From: a virus
Direction: 5' to 3' (one strand)
IMG/VR virus record: IMGVR_UViG_3300008261_001827
Coordinates: 1 to 44,893 of that record
DNA: 44,893 bases
Below are positions 23,072 through 31,931 of this stretch, piece after piece. Made by a program: the position numbers and the translations under genes. Within the stretch, counting starts at the first letter, position 1, and every line of letters starts with the position of its first letter. The notes below the pieces were generated by a model. It was given only the letters and a program-made list of their open reading frames with translations. It had not been told where the DNA came from and searched no databases.

Positions 23072-26000
23072 ATGACAGAATTTTTATCAGGAATGAATTT
23101 ATCAGGTAAAGTAAAAAAGACACCTCCTACAGAAGTGTCTCCGGATAGATACAAGTATATTAAACTTTCTGAAACAGAACCAGATCTCGGTGTTCCAGAA
23201 GCAAATAACTATGTTCTTGCGTCTGATACAGAAGGAAATCGCTTTTGGTTAGAGACGAGTGGAGTTCAAGGAACAACTGGCCTTCAAGGTGAGCAAGGTA
23301 CGCAAGGAGTTGAAGGATCTCAGGGTACACAGGGTACTCTTGGTATACAAGGCGAACAAGGTACACAGGGATCTCAAGGCACGCAAGGTCTACGGGGAGA
23401 CCAAGGTCTTCAGGGTACTCTTGGTATACAAGGTGAGCAAGGTACACAAGGATCTCAGGGTGCACAGGGTACTTTTGGTATACAAGGTACGGATGGCAAC
23501 TTTGGCGGGGCATCGTTTGATTACACCTATAGCACTTCCATTATTCAATCTGACCCAGGCACCGGAAGATTAAAGTTCAATGATGCAGACATAACGACTG
23601 CAATTAGAATGTTCATCGATGACACAGATGACAACGGTATTGATATTCAATCATTTTTAAGAACAATCGATGATTCTACTTCAACGATTAAAGGACACTT
23701 TAGAGTATCTAACAGAACTGCGTCTCAACGATTCGCTCTCTATACAATTTCATCTATATCAGAAGAAGCAGGGTTTTTCTTAGTTAACTGTGGGTATGTA
23801 TCTGGGTCAGTTAATAACTTTAATGATAACGAAGATATTATCATTACATTTGCTAGAACTGGAGATATTGGAGATATTGGACCACAGGGCGTGCAAGGTG
23901 CGCAAGGTGTTCAGGGAACTCGGGGTCTTCAAGGCGAACAAGGTCTTCAAGGAACGCAGGGCACTCAAGGTTTCCAAGGTACTACTGGGCCACAAGGCGT
24001 TCAAGGCACAACCGGAACTCAAGGAACGACTGGAACCCAAGGTACTATTGGAACACAAGGTCTTCAGGGAACACAAGGTACCCAGGGTACTACTGGTACA
24101 CAAGGTACAACTGGGACGCAGGGAAATAATGGATCGCAAGGTCTACAAGGAACACAGGGTGAACAGGGAACCCAAGGCGAACAAGGTATTCAAGGTACTC
24201 AGGGAACCCAAGGCGAACAAGGTATTCAAGGTATTACCGGGACGCAGGGTTTTCAAGGAACATCTGGATTTCAGGGAATTCAGGGAACCGCGGCCATAGA
24301 CGGAGCAGAAGGTTCTCAGGGTACGCAAGGTCTCCAGGGTACACAAGGAACTGTCGGATCTCAGGGTCTCCAAGGCGAACAGGGCACTACTGGAACACAG
24401 GGTTTTCAAGGCACGCAAGGTCTTCAAGGAGAACAGGGAACACAAGGACTCCAAGGCAATCAAGGTGAACAAGGACTTCAGGGAACTCAGGGTGAACAAG
24501 GACTCCAAGGCAATCAAGGTGAACAAGGACTTCAGGGAACTCAAGGTACCCAAGGTATCCAAGGCGAACAAGGTACTCAAGGTACTCAAGGTCTTCAAGG
24601 CGAGCAGGGTACTCAAGGTCTTCAAGGCGAACAAGGTACTCAAGGTCTTCAAGGCGAGCAGGGAACTCAGGGAACACAAGGTCTTCAAGGTACTCAAGGT
24701 GAGCAGGGCACTCAAGGAACACAAGGTCTTCAGGGAACGCAGGGAACTCAAGGCACGCAAGGTACTCAAGGTCTTCAAGGCGAACAAGGTATTCAAGGTC
24801 TCCAAGGCATCGAGCTCGTATTAAATTATATTGGATCATGGGTGCAGGCTAGCTATGTAAAAGATACTGTTGCTGTAAGCACGGTTGATGGTAACACTTA
24901 TGTATCAAAGCAAGTCATCACGTCTGTTTATCAGGACCCTGCGGTTAATACTACTGAATGGGAACTATTTGTTCTACAAGGAACTCAGGGTCTTCAAGGT
25001 GAGCAGGGAACTCAGGGTCTTCAAGGTGAGCAGGGAACTCAGGGTCTTCAAGGTGAGCAGGGAACTCAGGGTCTTCAGGGTGAGCAGGGAACTCAGGGTC
25101 TTCAGGGTGAGCAAGGTACACAAGGACTTCAGGGTGAGCAGGGAACTCAGGGTCTGCAGGGAGATCAAGGTCTTCAAGGTAATTTTGGTATACAAGGTAT
25201 ACAAGGATCTACCGCAGGAGATGCTGCAACTCTAGACGGATTGGATAGTCTTCAATTCGTAAGATCCGATGTTAGCACCACGATGACCGGTGGTTTCTTA
25301 ACTCTTGCACAAGATCCATCTGGTAATCTACAAGCCGTCACAAAACAGTATGTAGATACACTAGTATCTGCGGCTATACATTATCACGACCCAGTTAGAG
25401 TAGAGTCACCAATCTCTCTTAATGCTATTTATGATAACGGAATATCAGGAGTTGGCGCTACATTAACGAATGGCGGAACTCAGCTAGGTCTTATTATAGA
25501 TGGAATTACGCTAAGTACTGACAACCGTGTTCTTTTATATCAACAAGCTAACACGGCTCATAACGGCGTGTATACAGTCACAGATACTGGTTCTGCAAAT
25601 ACTGATTGGGTTCTTACTCGTTCAACCGATACAGATTCTTACAGCCCAAGCGATTCTGGAAGTATAGGTAGAGGCGACGCGTTTTACGTCCTAGAAGGTA
25701 ACACCGGAGCCGGCGAACTCTATGTACTGACCACAGAAGGAGTCATTACATTTGGAAGCACTGGCATAAACTTCTCACAGATAAGCTCTTCACAGATTTA
25801 CAAAGCAGGCGCTGGATTAGAACTCAATGGTGTTGAGTTTTCTATTAATCCAGATGCGAATATTATAGTAAGTGGAGTTACAATACAAAGTATAGGACCT
25901 GTAATAAACTCAAGCGGTACGTGGGTTGGAGATCCAACTAATTTACAGGGAGCTCAGGGTACAACCGGATCGCAAGGTCTTCAAGGATCTCAAGGTACGG

Positions 26001-28174
26001 CTGCTGTAGACGGATTAGACGGTGCTCAAGGTCTTCAGGGAACTCAAGGCACGACTGGATCACAAGGAACAACAGGAACTCAGGGAGTTCAAGGAACTAC
26101 TGGATCTCAAGGTCTTCAGGGATCACAAGGAACTCAGGGTGAACAAGGTATTCAAGGAACTCAAGGTACTACTGGATCTCAAGGTACTACTGGATCTCAA
26201 GGCCTCCAAGGAACTCAGGGTACTACCGGAACTCAAGGTCTTCAGGGAACTCAAGGTACAACTGGAACTCAGGGTACTACCGGAACTCAAGGTATTCAGG
26301 GAACGATTGGTACCCAAGGTACTACTGGAACACAAGGTATTCAAGGTACTACCGGAGTTCAAGGAACTACTGGATCTCAAGGTCTTCAGGGATCACAAGG
26401 AACTCAGGGTGAACAAGGTATTCAAGGAACTCAAGGTACTACTGGATCTCAAGGTACTACTGGAACTCAGGGAACTACAGGATCTCAAGGTATTCAGGGA
26501 ACGCAAGGTACAACTGGATCTCAAGGTACGACTGGATCTCAAGGAACTCAAGGACTTCAGGGTGAGCAGGGAACACAAGGTACAACTGGTATTCAAGGTA
26601 CTACCGGTGCGCAAGGTACAACTGGATCTCAAGGTCTTCAGGGAACACAGGGAACTACAGGATCTCAAGGTCTTCAGGGAACACAGGGAACTACAGGAAC
26701 ACAAGGTACGACTGGAACTCAGGGAACTACAGGAACTCAGGGAACTACAGGATCTCAAGGTCTTCAGGGAACACAGGGAACTCAGGGTCTTCAAGGTGAG
26801 CAGGGAACTCAGGGTCTTCAGGGTGAGCAGGGAACTCAGGGTCTTCAGGGAACACAGGGAACTCAGGGTCTTCAAGGTACACAAGGAACTCAGGGTCTTC
26901 AAGGTACACAAGGAACTCAGGGTCTTCAGGGTGAGCAGGGAACTCAGGGTCTTCAGGGTGAGCAGGGAACTCAGGGTCTTCAAGGTGAGCAGGGAACTCA
27001 GGGGGCAACTGGTACACAAGGTACAACTGGTACACAAGGTACAACTGGTACACAAGGAACAACCGGTACCCAAGGAACTACTGGATCGCAAGGTATTCAA
27101 GGAACTACCGGAACTCAAGGAACAATCGGTACACAAGGAACAACCGGTACCCAAGGAACTACTGGATCGCAAGGTATTCAAGGAATTACTGGAACTCAGG
27201 GTACTACCGGTACACAAGGCACGACTGGAACTCAGGGAACTACAGGAACGCAAGGAACAACCGGTACCCAAGGAACAACAGGAACGCAAGGTGCTACTGG
27301 ATCGCAAGGTCTTCAAGGTACGACTGGATCGCAAGGTATTCAAGGAACTACCGGAACTCAAGGAACGTCTGGGACTGGTGCACAAGGTATTTCAGGTGGA
27401 TCTACTAGTTGGATCTTAAGAACTACCAATTACACTGCGGTTTCTGGTGATAGAATACTCACGAACACGGCCGGCGGAACATTTACAATTACACTCCCAG
27501 CTACACCCGCCACAGGAGCGTTCGTTGTAATCGCTGACGCTAACGATTGGTCAGCTATAAATCTAACGGTCGCAAGAAACGGAAGCACTATCGAAGGCAT
27601 AGCTGATGATATTACAATGGACGTTAAAGGCTTTTCTGTAGAGTTTGCTTATGACGGTACAACTTGGGAAATATTTACTGCGATTGGTCTTCAAGGAGCG
27701 CAAGGTACAACCGGCTCACAGGGTATACAAGGTCCTACCGGCCCATCTACTACGATCAACGCGGTTGACGTATCAGATGACGATACAGTTTTCCCGGTGT
27801 TTGTAACAGCCGCTGGTTCAAATCAACTCGCAGAAGTTTCTACGACTAGACTATATTTCAATCCTTCGACCGGAGATCTGTCGGCAACTAACTTTAACTC
27901 ACTTTCAGACGTAACATTTAAAGAAAACTTTAAGTCTATCGATAACAGCTTTGATATTCTAGAACAAATAAATACGTATAGTTTCGATTGGAAAGATAAC
28001 AAGACAAAGAGCTACGGTGTGATTGCGCAAGAACTAGAAAAGATCATGCCAGAGCTTGTAAAAACAAACGGAAGTGGTTTAAAGACAGTTACATATACTC
28101 CACTTATTGCAATCTTGATTGAAGCAGTTAAGAAACTAAAAGCTGACGTAGAAAACATAAAGAGAGATAACTAA
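23072..28174 (+). CDS. Collagen-like tail fibre with S74 intramolecular chaperone
   Basis: The product has 1700 residues. The layout is: N-terminal head (1-63); Gly-X-Y repeats 64-147; a globular insert about 148-268; repeats about 270-580; a small insert about 580-636 with W-x-n-Y-x-S-x-Q aromatic spacing; repeats 637-713; a tail-fibre region 714-957 with AVTKQYVDTL; a long repeat block 959-1441; a beta domain about 1447-1537; and the chaperone to 1700. The chaperone starts SDVTFKEN (Ser1612, Lys1617), the Ser-Lys pair that drives autocleavage in the Peptidase_S74 family. It helps trimer folding and is then released. The triple-helix repeats are almost free of Pro: X is mostly Thr, Leu, Glu or Ile and Y mostly Gln or Thr. 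Confidence 0.85.
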   Translation: MTEFLSGMNLSGKVKKTPPTEVSPDRYKYIKLSETEPDLGVPEANNYVLASDTEGNRFWLETSGVQGTTGLQGEQGTQGVEGSQGTQGTLGIQGEQGTQGSQGTQGLRGDQGLQGTLGIQGEQGTQGSQGAQGTFGIQGTDGNFGGASFDYTYSTSIIQSDPGTGRLKFNDADITTAIRMFIDDTDDNGIDIQSFLRTIDDSTSTIKGHFRVSNRTASQRFALYTISSISEEAGFFLVNCGYVSGSVNNFNDNEDIIITFARTGDIGDIGPQGVQGAQGVQGTRGLQGEQGLQGTQGTQGFQGTTGPQGVQGTTGTQGTTGTQGTIGTQGLQGTQGTQGTTGTQGTTGTQGNNGSQGLQGTQGEQGTQGEQGIQGTQGTQGEQGIQGITGTQGFQGTSGFQGIQGTAAIDGAEGSQGTQGLQGTQGTVGSQGLQGEQGTTGTQGFQGTQGLQGEQGTQGLQGNQGEQGLQGTQGEQGLQGNQGEQGLQGTQGTQGIQGEQGTQGTQGLQGEQGTQGLQGEQGTQGLQGEQGTQGTQGLQGTQGEQGTQGTQGLQGTQGTQGTQGTQGLQGEQGIQGLQGIELVLNYIGSWVQASYVKDTVAVSTVDGNTYVSKQVITSVYQDPAVNTTEWELFVLQGTQGLQGEQGTQGLQGEQGTQGLQGEQGTQGLQGEQGTQGLQGEQGTQGLQGEQGTQGLQGDQGLQGNFGIQGIQGSTAGDAATLDGLDSLQFVRSDVSTTMTGGFLTLAQDPSGNLQAVTKQYVDTLVSAAIHYHDPVRVESPISLNAIYDNGISGVGATLTNGGTQLGLIIDGITLSTDNRVLLYQQANTAHNGVYTVTDTGSANTDWVLTRSTDTDSYSPSDSGSIGRGDAFYVLEGNTGAGELYVLTTEGVITFGSTGINFSQISSSQIYKAGAGLELNGVEFSINPDANIIVSGVTIQSIGPVINSSGTWVGDPTNLQGAQGTTGSQGLQGSQGTAAVDGLDGAQGLQGTQGTTGSQGTTGTQGVQGTTGSQGLQGSQGTQGEQGIQGTQGTTGSQGTTGSQGLQGTQGTTGTQGLQGTQGTTGTQGTTGTQGIQGTIGTQGTTGTQGIQGTTGVQGTTGSQGLQGSQGTQGEQGIQGTQGTTGSQGTTGTQGTTGSQGIQGTQGTTGSQGTTGSQGTQGLQGEQGTQGTTGIQGTTGAQGTTGSQGLQGTQGTTGSQGLQGTQGTTGTQGTTGTQGTTGTQGTTGSQGLQGTQGTQGLQGEQGTQGLQGEQGTQGLQGTQGTQGLQGTQGTQGLQGTQGTQGLQGEQGTQGLQGEQGTQGLQGEQGTQGATGTQGTTGTQGTTGTQGTTGTQGTTGSQGIQGTTGTQGTIGTQGTTGTQGTTGSQGIQGITGTQGTTGTQGTTGTQGTTGTQGTTGTQGTTGTQGATGSQGLQGTTGSQGIQGTTGTQGTSGTGAQGISGGSTSWILRTTNYTAVSGDRILTNTAGGTFTITLPATPATGAFVVIADANDWSAINLTVARNGSTIEGIADDITMDVKGFSVEFAYDGTTWEIFTAIGLQGAQGTTGSQGIQGPTGPSTTINAVDVSDDDTVFPVFVTAAGSNQLAEVSTTRLYFNPSTGDLSATNFNSLSDVTFKENFKSIDNSFDILEQINTYSFDWKDNKTKSYGVIAQELEKIMPELVKTNGSGLKTVTYTPLIAILIEAVKKLKADVENIKRDN
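24980..25168 (+). repeat. Seven tandem 27-bp collagen repeats
   Basis: Seven head-to-tail 27-bp units encode GTQGLQGEQ, the last ending GDQ. The units differ only in synonymous third positions apart from the last. They lie within the collagen-like fibre gene and could expand or shrink by slippage in steps of nine residues, keeping the reading frame. Confidence 0.85.
26777..26992 (+). repeat. Eight tandem 27-bp collagen repeats
   Basis: Eight units encode GTQGLQG-(E/T)-Q, closely similar in DNA to the block at 24980-25168. Two blocks of the same repeat within one gene, about 1.6 kb apart, allow deletion or exchange between them by homologous recombination. Confidence 0.8.
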
Positions 28175-28560
28175 TGCCAATATCACTAAAAAATGCTATT
28201 TCTCCTAACGTTGGTGTTGTTAAATCCTGGGTAAAAATAACAAGTAACTACACGGCGCTGAATGGTGATAAACTCATTGCTGATACGTCGGCCGGGTCCT
28301 TTACGGTGACTATGCCATTTTCACCTTCTCCTGGGCATGCCGTGCAGATTACCGACGGTGGAAGTTGGCTAATAAATAACTTGCTAGTTAACTTTAACGG
28401 CGCGACTATCGAAGGCATAAATGATACACTGTCTGTTAACATACCACAAACAACCGTAGAGTTTGTTTATGACGGCACTACATGGCAATTTATTTCAAAT
28501 ATTGGTGCGAGAGGCTCTAGCGATGAAGCTGCAGCTTTCGCTATAGCATTAGGATTCTAA
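28174..28560 (+). CDS. Stand-alone copy of the fibre's C-terminal beta domain
   Basis: The product has 128 residues. It starts at the last base of the collagen-like gene's stop (TAATG). It is a paralog of residues 1447-1537 of that fibre: both have W-(V/I)-x-n-Y-T-A-x-x-G-D-(K/R), then A-G-(S/T)-F-T-(V/I)-T-(M/L)-P, then G-A/S-T-I-E-G-I, and VEF-V/A-YDGTTW-(Q/E)-F at the end. It has no collagen repeats or chaperone. It may be a tip, a decoy, or a leftover from domain exchange. The final ARGSSDEAAAFAIALGF tail is unique. Confidence 0.6.
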   Translation: MPISLKNAISPNVGVVKSWVKITSNYTALNGDKLIADTSAGSFTVTMPFSPSPGHAVQITDGGSWLINNLLVNFNGATIEGINDTLSVNIPQTTVEFVYDGTTWQFISNIGARGSSDEAAAFAIALGF

Positions 28561-28570
28561 AGGAAAAATT

Positions 28571-31480
28571 ATGGGTAAGAAGATTATAAGAGATTACGTT
28601 TTTTCTCCTGGCGGTGCTAACGTTGGCACAATAAAAATACCTGGAAGATATACTTTAGATCAGCTTCTGCTAATTACTAACGTTACAGATAATATTATCC
28701 TGTACACATTTGGTAACTCTACATACGGTGGTACTACAGCAACGTTTACTGCCGCAAACGACGCAACTAACTTTCCTACTATCACACAGCGAGAAGATGG
28801 GTTCACAACGATAACATTGGGAGTAAGCACTACTGGTCAGAGTGCTAGTGATTCTCTTCAAATTTTTGTTTACGGTAACGAAAACGCTGCCTCTACTATA
28901 AGACCTTGGAGTTTTGGTACTGATGCTATCGAAAGAATGCGCGTATCAAATCCCGAATCACTCATCGATGCTGACTTTGAATATGGTCTACAGCCGACAA
29001 AATGGGCAGGTTATGGAACTGTTCGCGGCTATCCATCCGCTTATGAATTACCGGGTGTTGACTTAGTTGTAACTGCTATTACTACAGATGGTGCTTCAAC
29101 AAATAGTTTAATTACAGTCACTACGTCTGTCGCGCACGGTATCGCTGCGGGACAAGCGATTAATATTTCAGCTCTAAACTCTGGAATTGCAGGATTTAGT
29201 AGAGCTGACGGAACATTTATTGTTAACACAGTGGGTGTACCTAACACTAGCACGCTAACATATTTTGCAAGGGGTGTAGTTGGAACCAATGGACAATCAT
29301 TACTAACAGATGCTACCACACTAAAGCGTGGAGCAATCTATTCAGGCGCTTCGATACCAGTAGCATCAGCAACGAGCAATGGTGCTAACCCGTCAGTAAT
29401 TACTTTAAACTTTACCAACCCACACGGATTAATTCCTGGTACTGCTATCCACTCTATCGTTGCATCTGGTACTCAGGCTGCGCTTGCTTCTGGGCCGTTT
29501 GTTGTTACGAGTGTTCCTAGTTTAACATCATTAACATATACTGCACGAGGTGGCGCTGTTGTTGTGTCTCCAGCGACCGTTACTTTATATGCGTTTACAA
29601 ATTCTACGATTGTTCACAGACCACAGGACGGCGGAGTTATTCTTTCAACTAAAACTCCAACATATGGCGCAACAGTTGCTCGTCAGAGTAAAAGATATTT
29701 TCGTTATCAATCAGGTAAAGGTTTTCTTTGGTCGACTGGAACGTTATTTAGACCAAACTATGATATTCGGAGTATAACTGCTTCCGGAACCACCGTCGGT
29801 TCTACGATTACTGTTACAACTGATGACATTGATCATGGTTTACAGATCGGCGCAGTTATAGAAATAGCAGGATCGACAACTTCTGGGTATAATGGCACAT
29901 ATACAGTAGCATCTATCGTAAGCGACTATCAGTTTACAGTATTAGCGACCAGTGTACTCGGTGCAACTACTGCAGTGTTAAATATCACGCCAAAGGTGTA
30001 TGTAATAACATGGGATGGCGCAGCTGTAAGAGCTGGGTTGTTTGACGAACAAAATGGATTATTCTGGGAATATGATGGTAGTATTTTATCTGTAGTAAAA
30101 AGAAATTCTACTGCACAATTAAGTGGAACTCTATCTGTTACGCAAAACTCAAATGCGGTGACTGGCGTAAATACAAGATTTACTCAGCAATTAAAAGCAG
30201 GCGATAGAATCGTTATCCGCGGTATGACTCACCATGTTATACAAGTAGTGAGTGATACTTCTATATTTGTGTCTCCTGATTATAGAGGTATCAATGCTTC
30301 TGGTGTAAAGGGTAACTTAATTCAAGAAACAAGAATTAGGCAGTCGCAGTTCAACATTGATACAATTGACGGAACCGGGCCAAGCGGGTTTAATATTAAC
30401 CTAAGTAAGATGCACATGGTCGGTCTACAGTATTCGTGGTACGGCGCTGGCTTTGTTGATTTTATGGTTCGTGGTAGTGATGGTAACTGGGTTTTCGTGC
30501 ATCGTATCAAAAATAACAACGTGAATGATGAAGCTTATATGAGATCTGGTAACCTCCCGGTTCGCTATTCTATCGAAAACGATACTCCAGTAACATCTCT
30601 AACTTCTACGATCGACAGCTCAGTTACAACAATTCCAGTTGCAGCACTGGAACACTTTCCAACAGCAGGAACATTGTACATAGATAACGAAATTATCAGT
30701 TACACAGGTAAGTCAGCGGCAAGTGGAGCTGGTAACTTTACCGGTGCGACTCGTGCAGCAACACTCACTCAGTGGCAAGCAGGTACTTCGACTGGATTTA
30801 CTGCTGCGGCTGCTGCAAGCCATACGGCCGGCACTGGTGTAATTCTAATAAGTAATACGTGTTCTCCAACTCTAAGTCACTGGGGTTCTGCGTTAATCAT
30901 GGACGGTGGATTTACTAAGGACCGTGGATACATCTTTAACTATCAGAGAGTCGGTTTGAGTCTTACAACCGCGAACCAAACAGCGTTCCTCATTCGTCTT
31001 GCTCCATCCGTTTCAAACAGTCAGGTTGGTGGTCTTGGAGTAAGAGATCTATTGAATCGTTCTCAGCTTCTTCTACAAGCAGTCGGTGTATCTGTTTCAG
31101 GTGGTACAAACCCTGGTGCTTGTATTGTTGAAGGCGTGTTGAATCCTAAGAATTTCTCTTCAGCGACGTGGCTTCCATTAAACGTAGAATCTGCGGGTGG
31201 CCAGCCAAGTCTCGCGCAGGTTGCGACTTCTGTGACTTATAGTGCGGGCACCGTTGCGGTACCAGGTGAACAGGTGTTTGCGTTTGCTGCTCCTTCTACC
31301 GCATCTGGCGCAGTGAACGATAGACTAGAACTTACGGAACTGAAGGAATTGACTGGTGCTCCACTAGGAGGAGATTTCCAATATCCAGACGGCTCTGACA
31401 TTCTTGCGATTAATATTCGTTTAACCGCTGGTACTGGCACGGGTCACGTTCTTCTTCGTTGGTCAGAAGCTCAAGCATAA
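28571..31480 (+). CDS. Large virion structural protein with internal repeats
   Basis: The product has 969 residues with an AAAGGA site upstream. The N terminus (about 1-150) is beta-rich. Three copies of a roughly 65-75 residue unit follow at about 166-240, 266-335 and 402-470: (I/V)-T-V/L-x2-x2-x-HG-(I/L)-x2-G, a hydrophobic strand, a loop, then F-x-V-x-x-V and a Thr-Tyr ending. Later come a GDRIVIRGMTHHVIQVV segment (about 543) and another beta module with TLYIDNEIISYTG (about 700). No catalytic motif is seen. The context (between fibre genes) and length fit a baseplate-wedge, fibre-base or large tail-tip protein. Which it is cannot be told from sequence. Confidence 0.5.
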   Translation: MGKKIIRDYVFSPGGANVGTIKIPGRYTLDQLLLITNVTDNIILYTFGNSTYGGTTATFTAANDATNFPTITQREDGFTTITLGVSTTGQSASDSLQIFVYGNENAASTIRPWSFGTDAIERMRVSNPESLIDADFEYGLQPTKWAGYGTVRGYPSAYELPGVDLVVTAITTDGASTNSLITVTTSVAHGIAAGQAINISALNSGIAGFSRADGTFIVNTVGVPNTSTLTYFARGVVGTNGQSLLTDATTLKRGAIYSGASIPVASATSNGANPSVITLNFTNPHGLIPGTAIHSIVASGTQAALASGPFVVTSVPSLTSLTYTARGGAVVVSPATVTLYAFTNSTIVHRPQDGGVILSTKTPTYGATVARQSKRYFRYQSGKGFLWSTGTLFRPNYDIRSITASGTTVGSTITVTTDDIDHGLQIGAVIEIAGSTTSGYNGTYTVASIVSDYQFTVLATSVLGATTAVLNITPKVYVITWDGAAVRAGLFDEQNGLFWEYDGSILSVVKRNSTAQLSGTLSVTQNSNAVTGVNTRFTQQLKAGDRIVIRGMTHHVIQVVSDTSIFVSPDYRGINASGVKGNLIQETRIRQSQFNIDTIDGTGPSGFNINLSKMHMVGLQYSWYGAGFVDFMVRGSDGNWVFVHRIKNNNVNDEAYMRSGNLPVRYSIENDTPVTSLTSTIDSSVTTIPVAALEHFPTAGTLYIDNEIISYTGKSAASGAGNFTGATRAATLTQWQAGTSTGFTAAAAASHTAGTGVILISNTCSPTLSHWGSALIMDGGFTKDRGYIFNYQRVGLSLTTANQTAFLIRLAPSVSNSQVGGLGVRDLLNRSQLLLQAVGVSVSGGTNPGACIVEGVLNPKNFSSATWLPLNVESAGGQPSLAQVATSVTYSAGTVAVPGEQVFAFAAPSTASGAVNDRLELTELKELTGAPLGGDFQYPDGSDILAINIRLTAGTGTGHVLLRWSEAQA

Positions 31481-31491
31481 GGGATTAAAAT

Positions 31492-31857
31492 ATGGTAGTC
31501 TTAGCAACAGATTTGATTTCAGCTTATTTGCCGCCGGGTCCGGCGGTAGAAGTAGAGACTGGAAACAACGCTAATGGTTTTTACGTGCGTCTTGCTGGCG
31601 GAACTCAGATGTGCTGGCATACCTTTTCAATAACTCCGTCCGCGTCAAACACACCGACACTAGGGGCATGGACTTTTCCGATAGCATTTGCTGCAGCACC
31701 ATATGTTCATGTTTCTGTTAACTCTACTGTTCCAGGAACCACAGTTACTGGTTGGTCTTCATCTGGTGCTACTACAACGGCCGTAAACGTGTATATTTCT
31801 CGCGCGAACACTACTGCTACGAGCGTGATTGTATTTGCTATCGGTAGTTGGATTTAA
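31492..31857 (+). CDS. Small fibre-tip-like protein
   Basis: The product has 121 residues. NGFYVRLAGGTQMCWHTFSI followed by TLGAWTFPIAFAAAPYVHVS and IVFAIGSWI is the pattern of C-terminal tail-fibre tip domains (gp53-like; G-x-x-x-L-P-x-G-x-x-x-x-W, F-P-x-x-F, A-I-G-x-W). Here it is a separate gene rather than the end of a long fibre. An AAGGGA site precedes it. It is the last gene of the structural operon before the second carbohydrate island. A free tip could bind to a fibre lacking its own receptor-binding end. Confidence 0.6.
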   Translation: MVVLATDLISAYLPPGPAVEVETGNNANGFYVRLAGGTQMCWHTFSITPSASNTPTLGAWTFPIAFAAAPYVHVSVNSTVPGTTVTGWSSSGATTTAVNVYISRANTTATSVIVFAIGSWI

Positions 31858-31873
31858 TAGTACCGATTTCATT

Positions 31874-31881
31874 GATAAATA
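31874..31881 (+). promoter_or_regulatory. Possible late promoter (GATAAATA)
   Basis: GATAAATA has one mismatch to TATAAATA, in the 74-base spacer before the second island. A hairpin (AATGTAGTT at 31882-31890 pairing with AACTTACATT at 31896-31905 with one bulged base) follows directly. Either could control the island; the hairpin has no U-run and so is not a clear terminator. Confidence 0.4.
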
Positions 31882-31931
31882 AATGTAGTTGACAGAACTT
31901 ACATTCATATTATGAGGAATTTGATTACATC

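Noticed and set aside
26393-27385. Long open frame (330 codons) on - strand with Ser/Leu/Thr repeats
   Set aside because: Antisense shadow of the collagen repeats. Its composition follows from the repeat DNA, and there is no ribosome binding site or family match.
23261-27395. CRISPR-like repeat array
   Set aside because: The repeats are coding, in frame, of 9-bp periodicity and without unique spacers.
26022-27419. Long open frame (465 codons) on + strand within the collagen-like gene
   Set aside because: It is the shifted reading of Gly-X-Y repeats (Lys/Val/Leu/Glu-rich, low complexity). The collagen frame continues unbroken through it into a good C-terminal chaperone.
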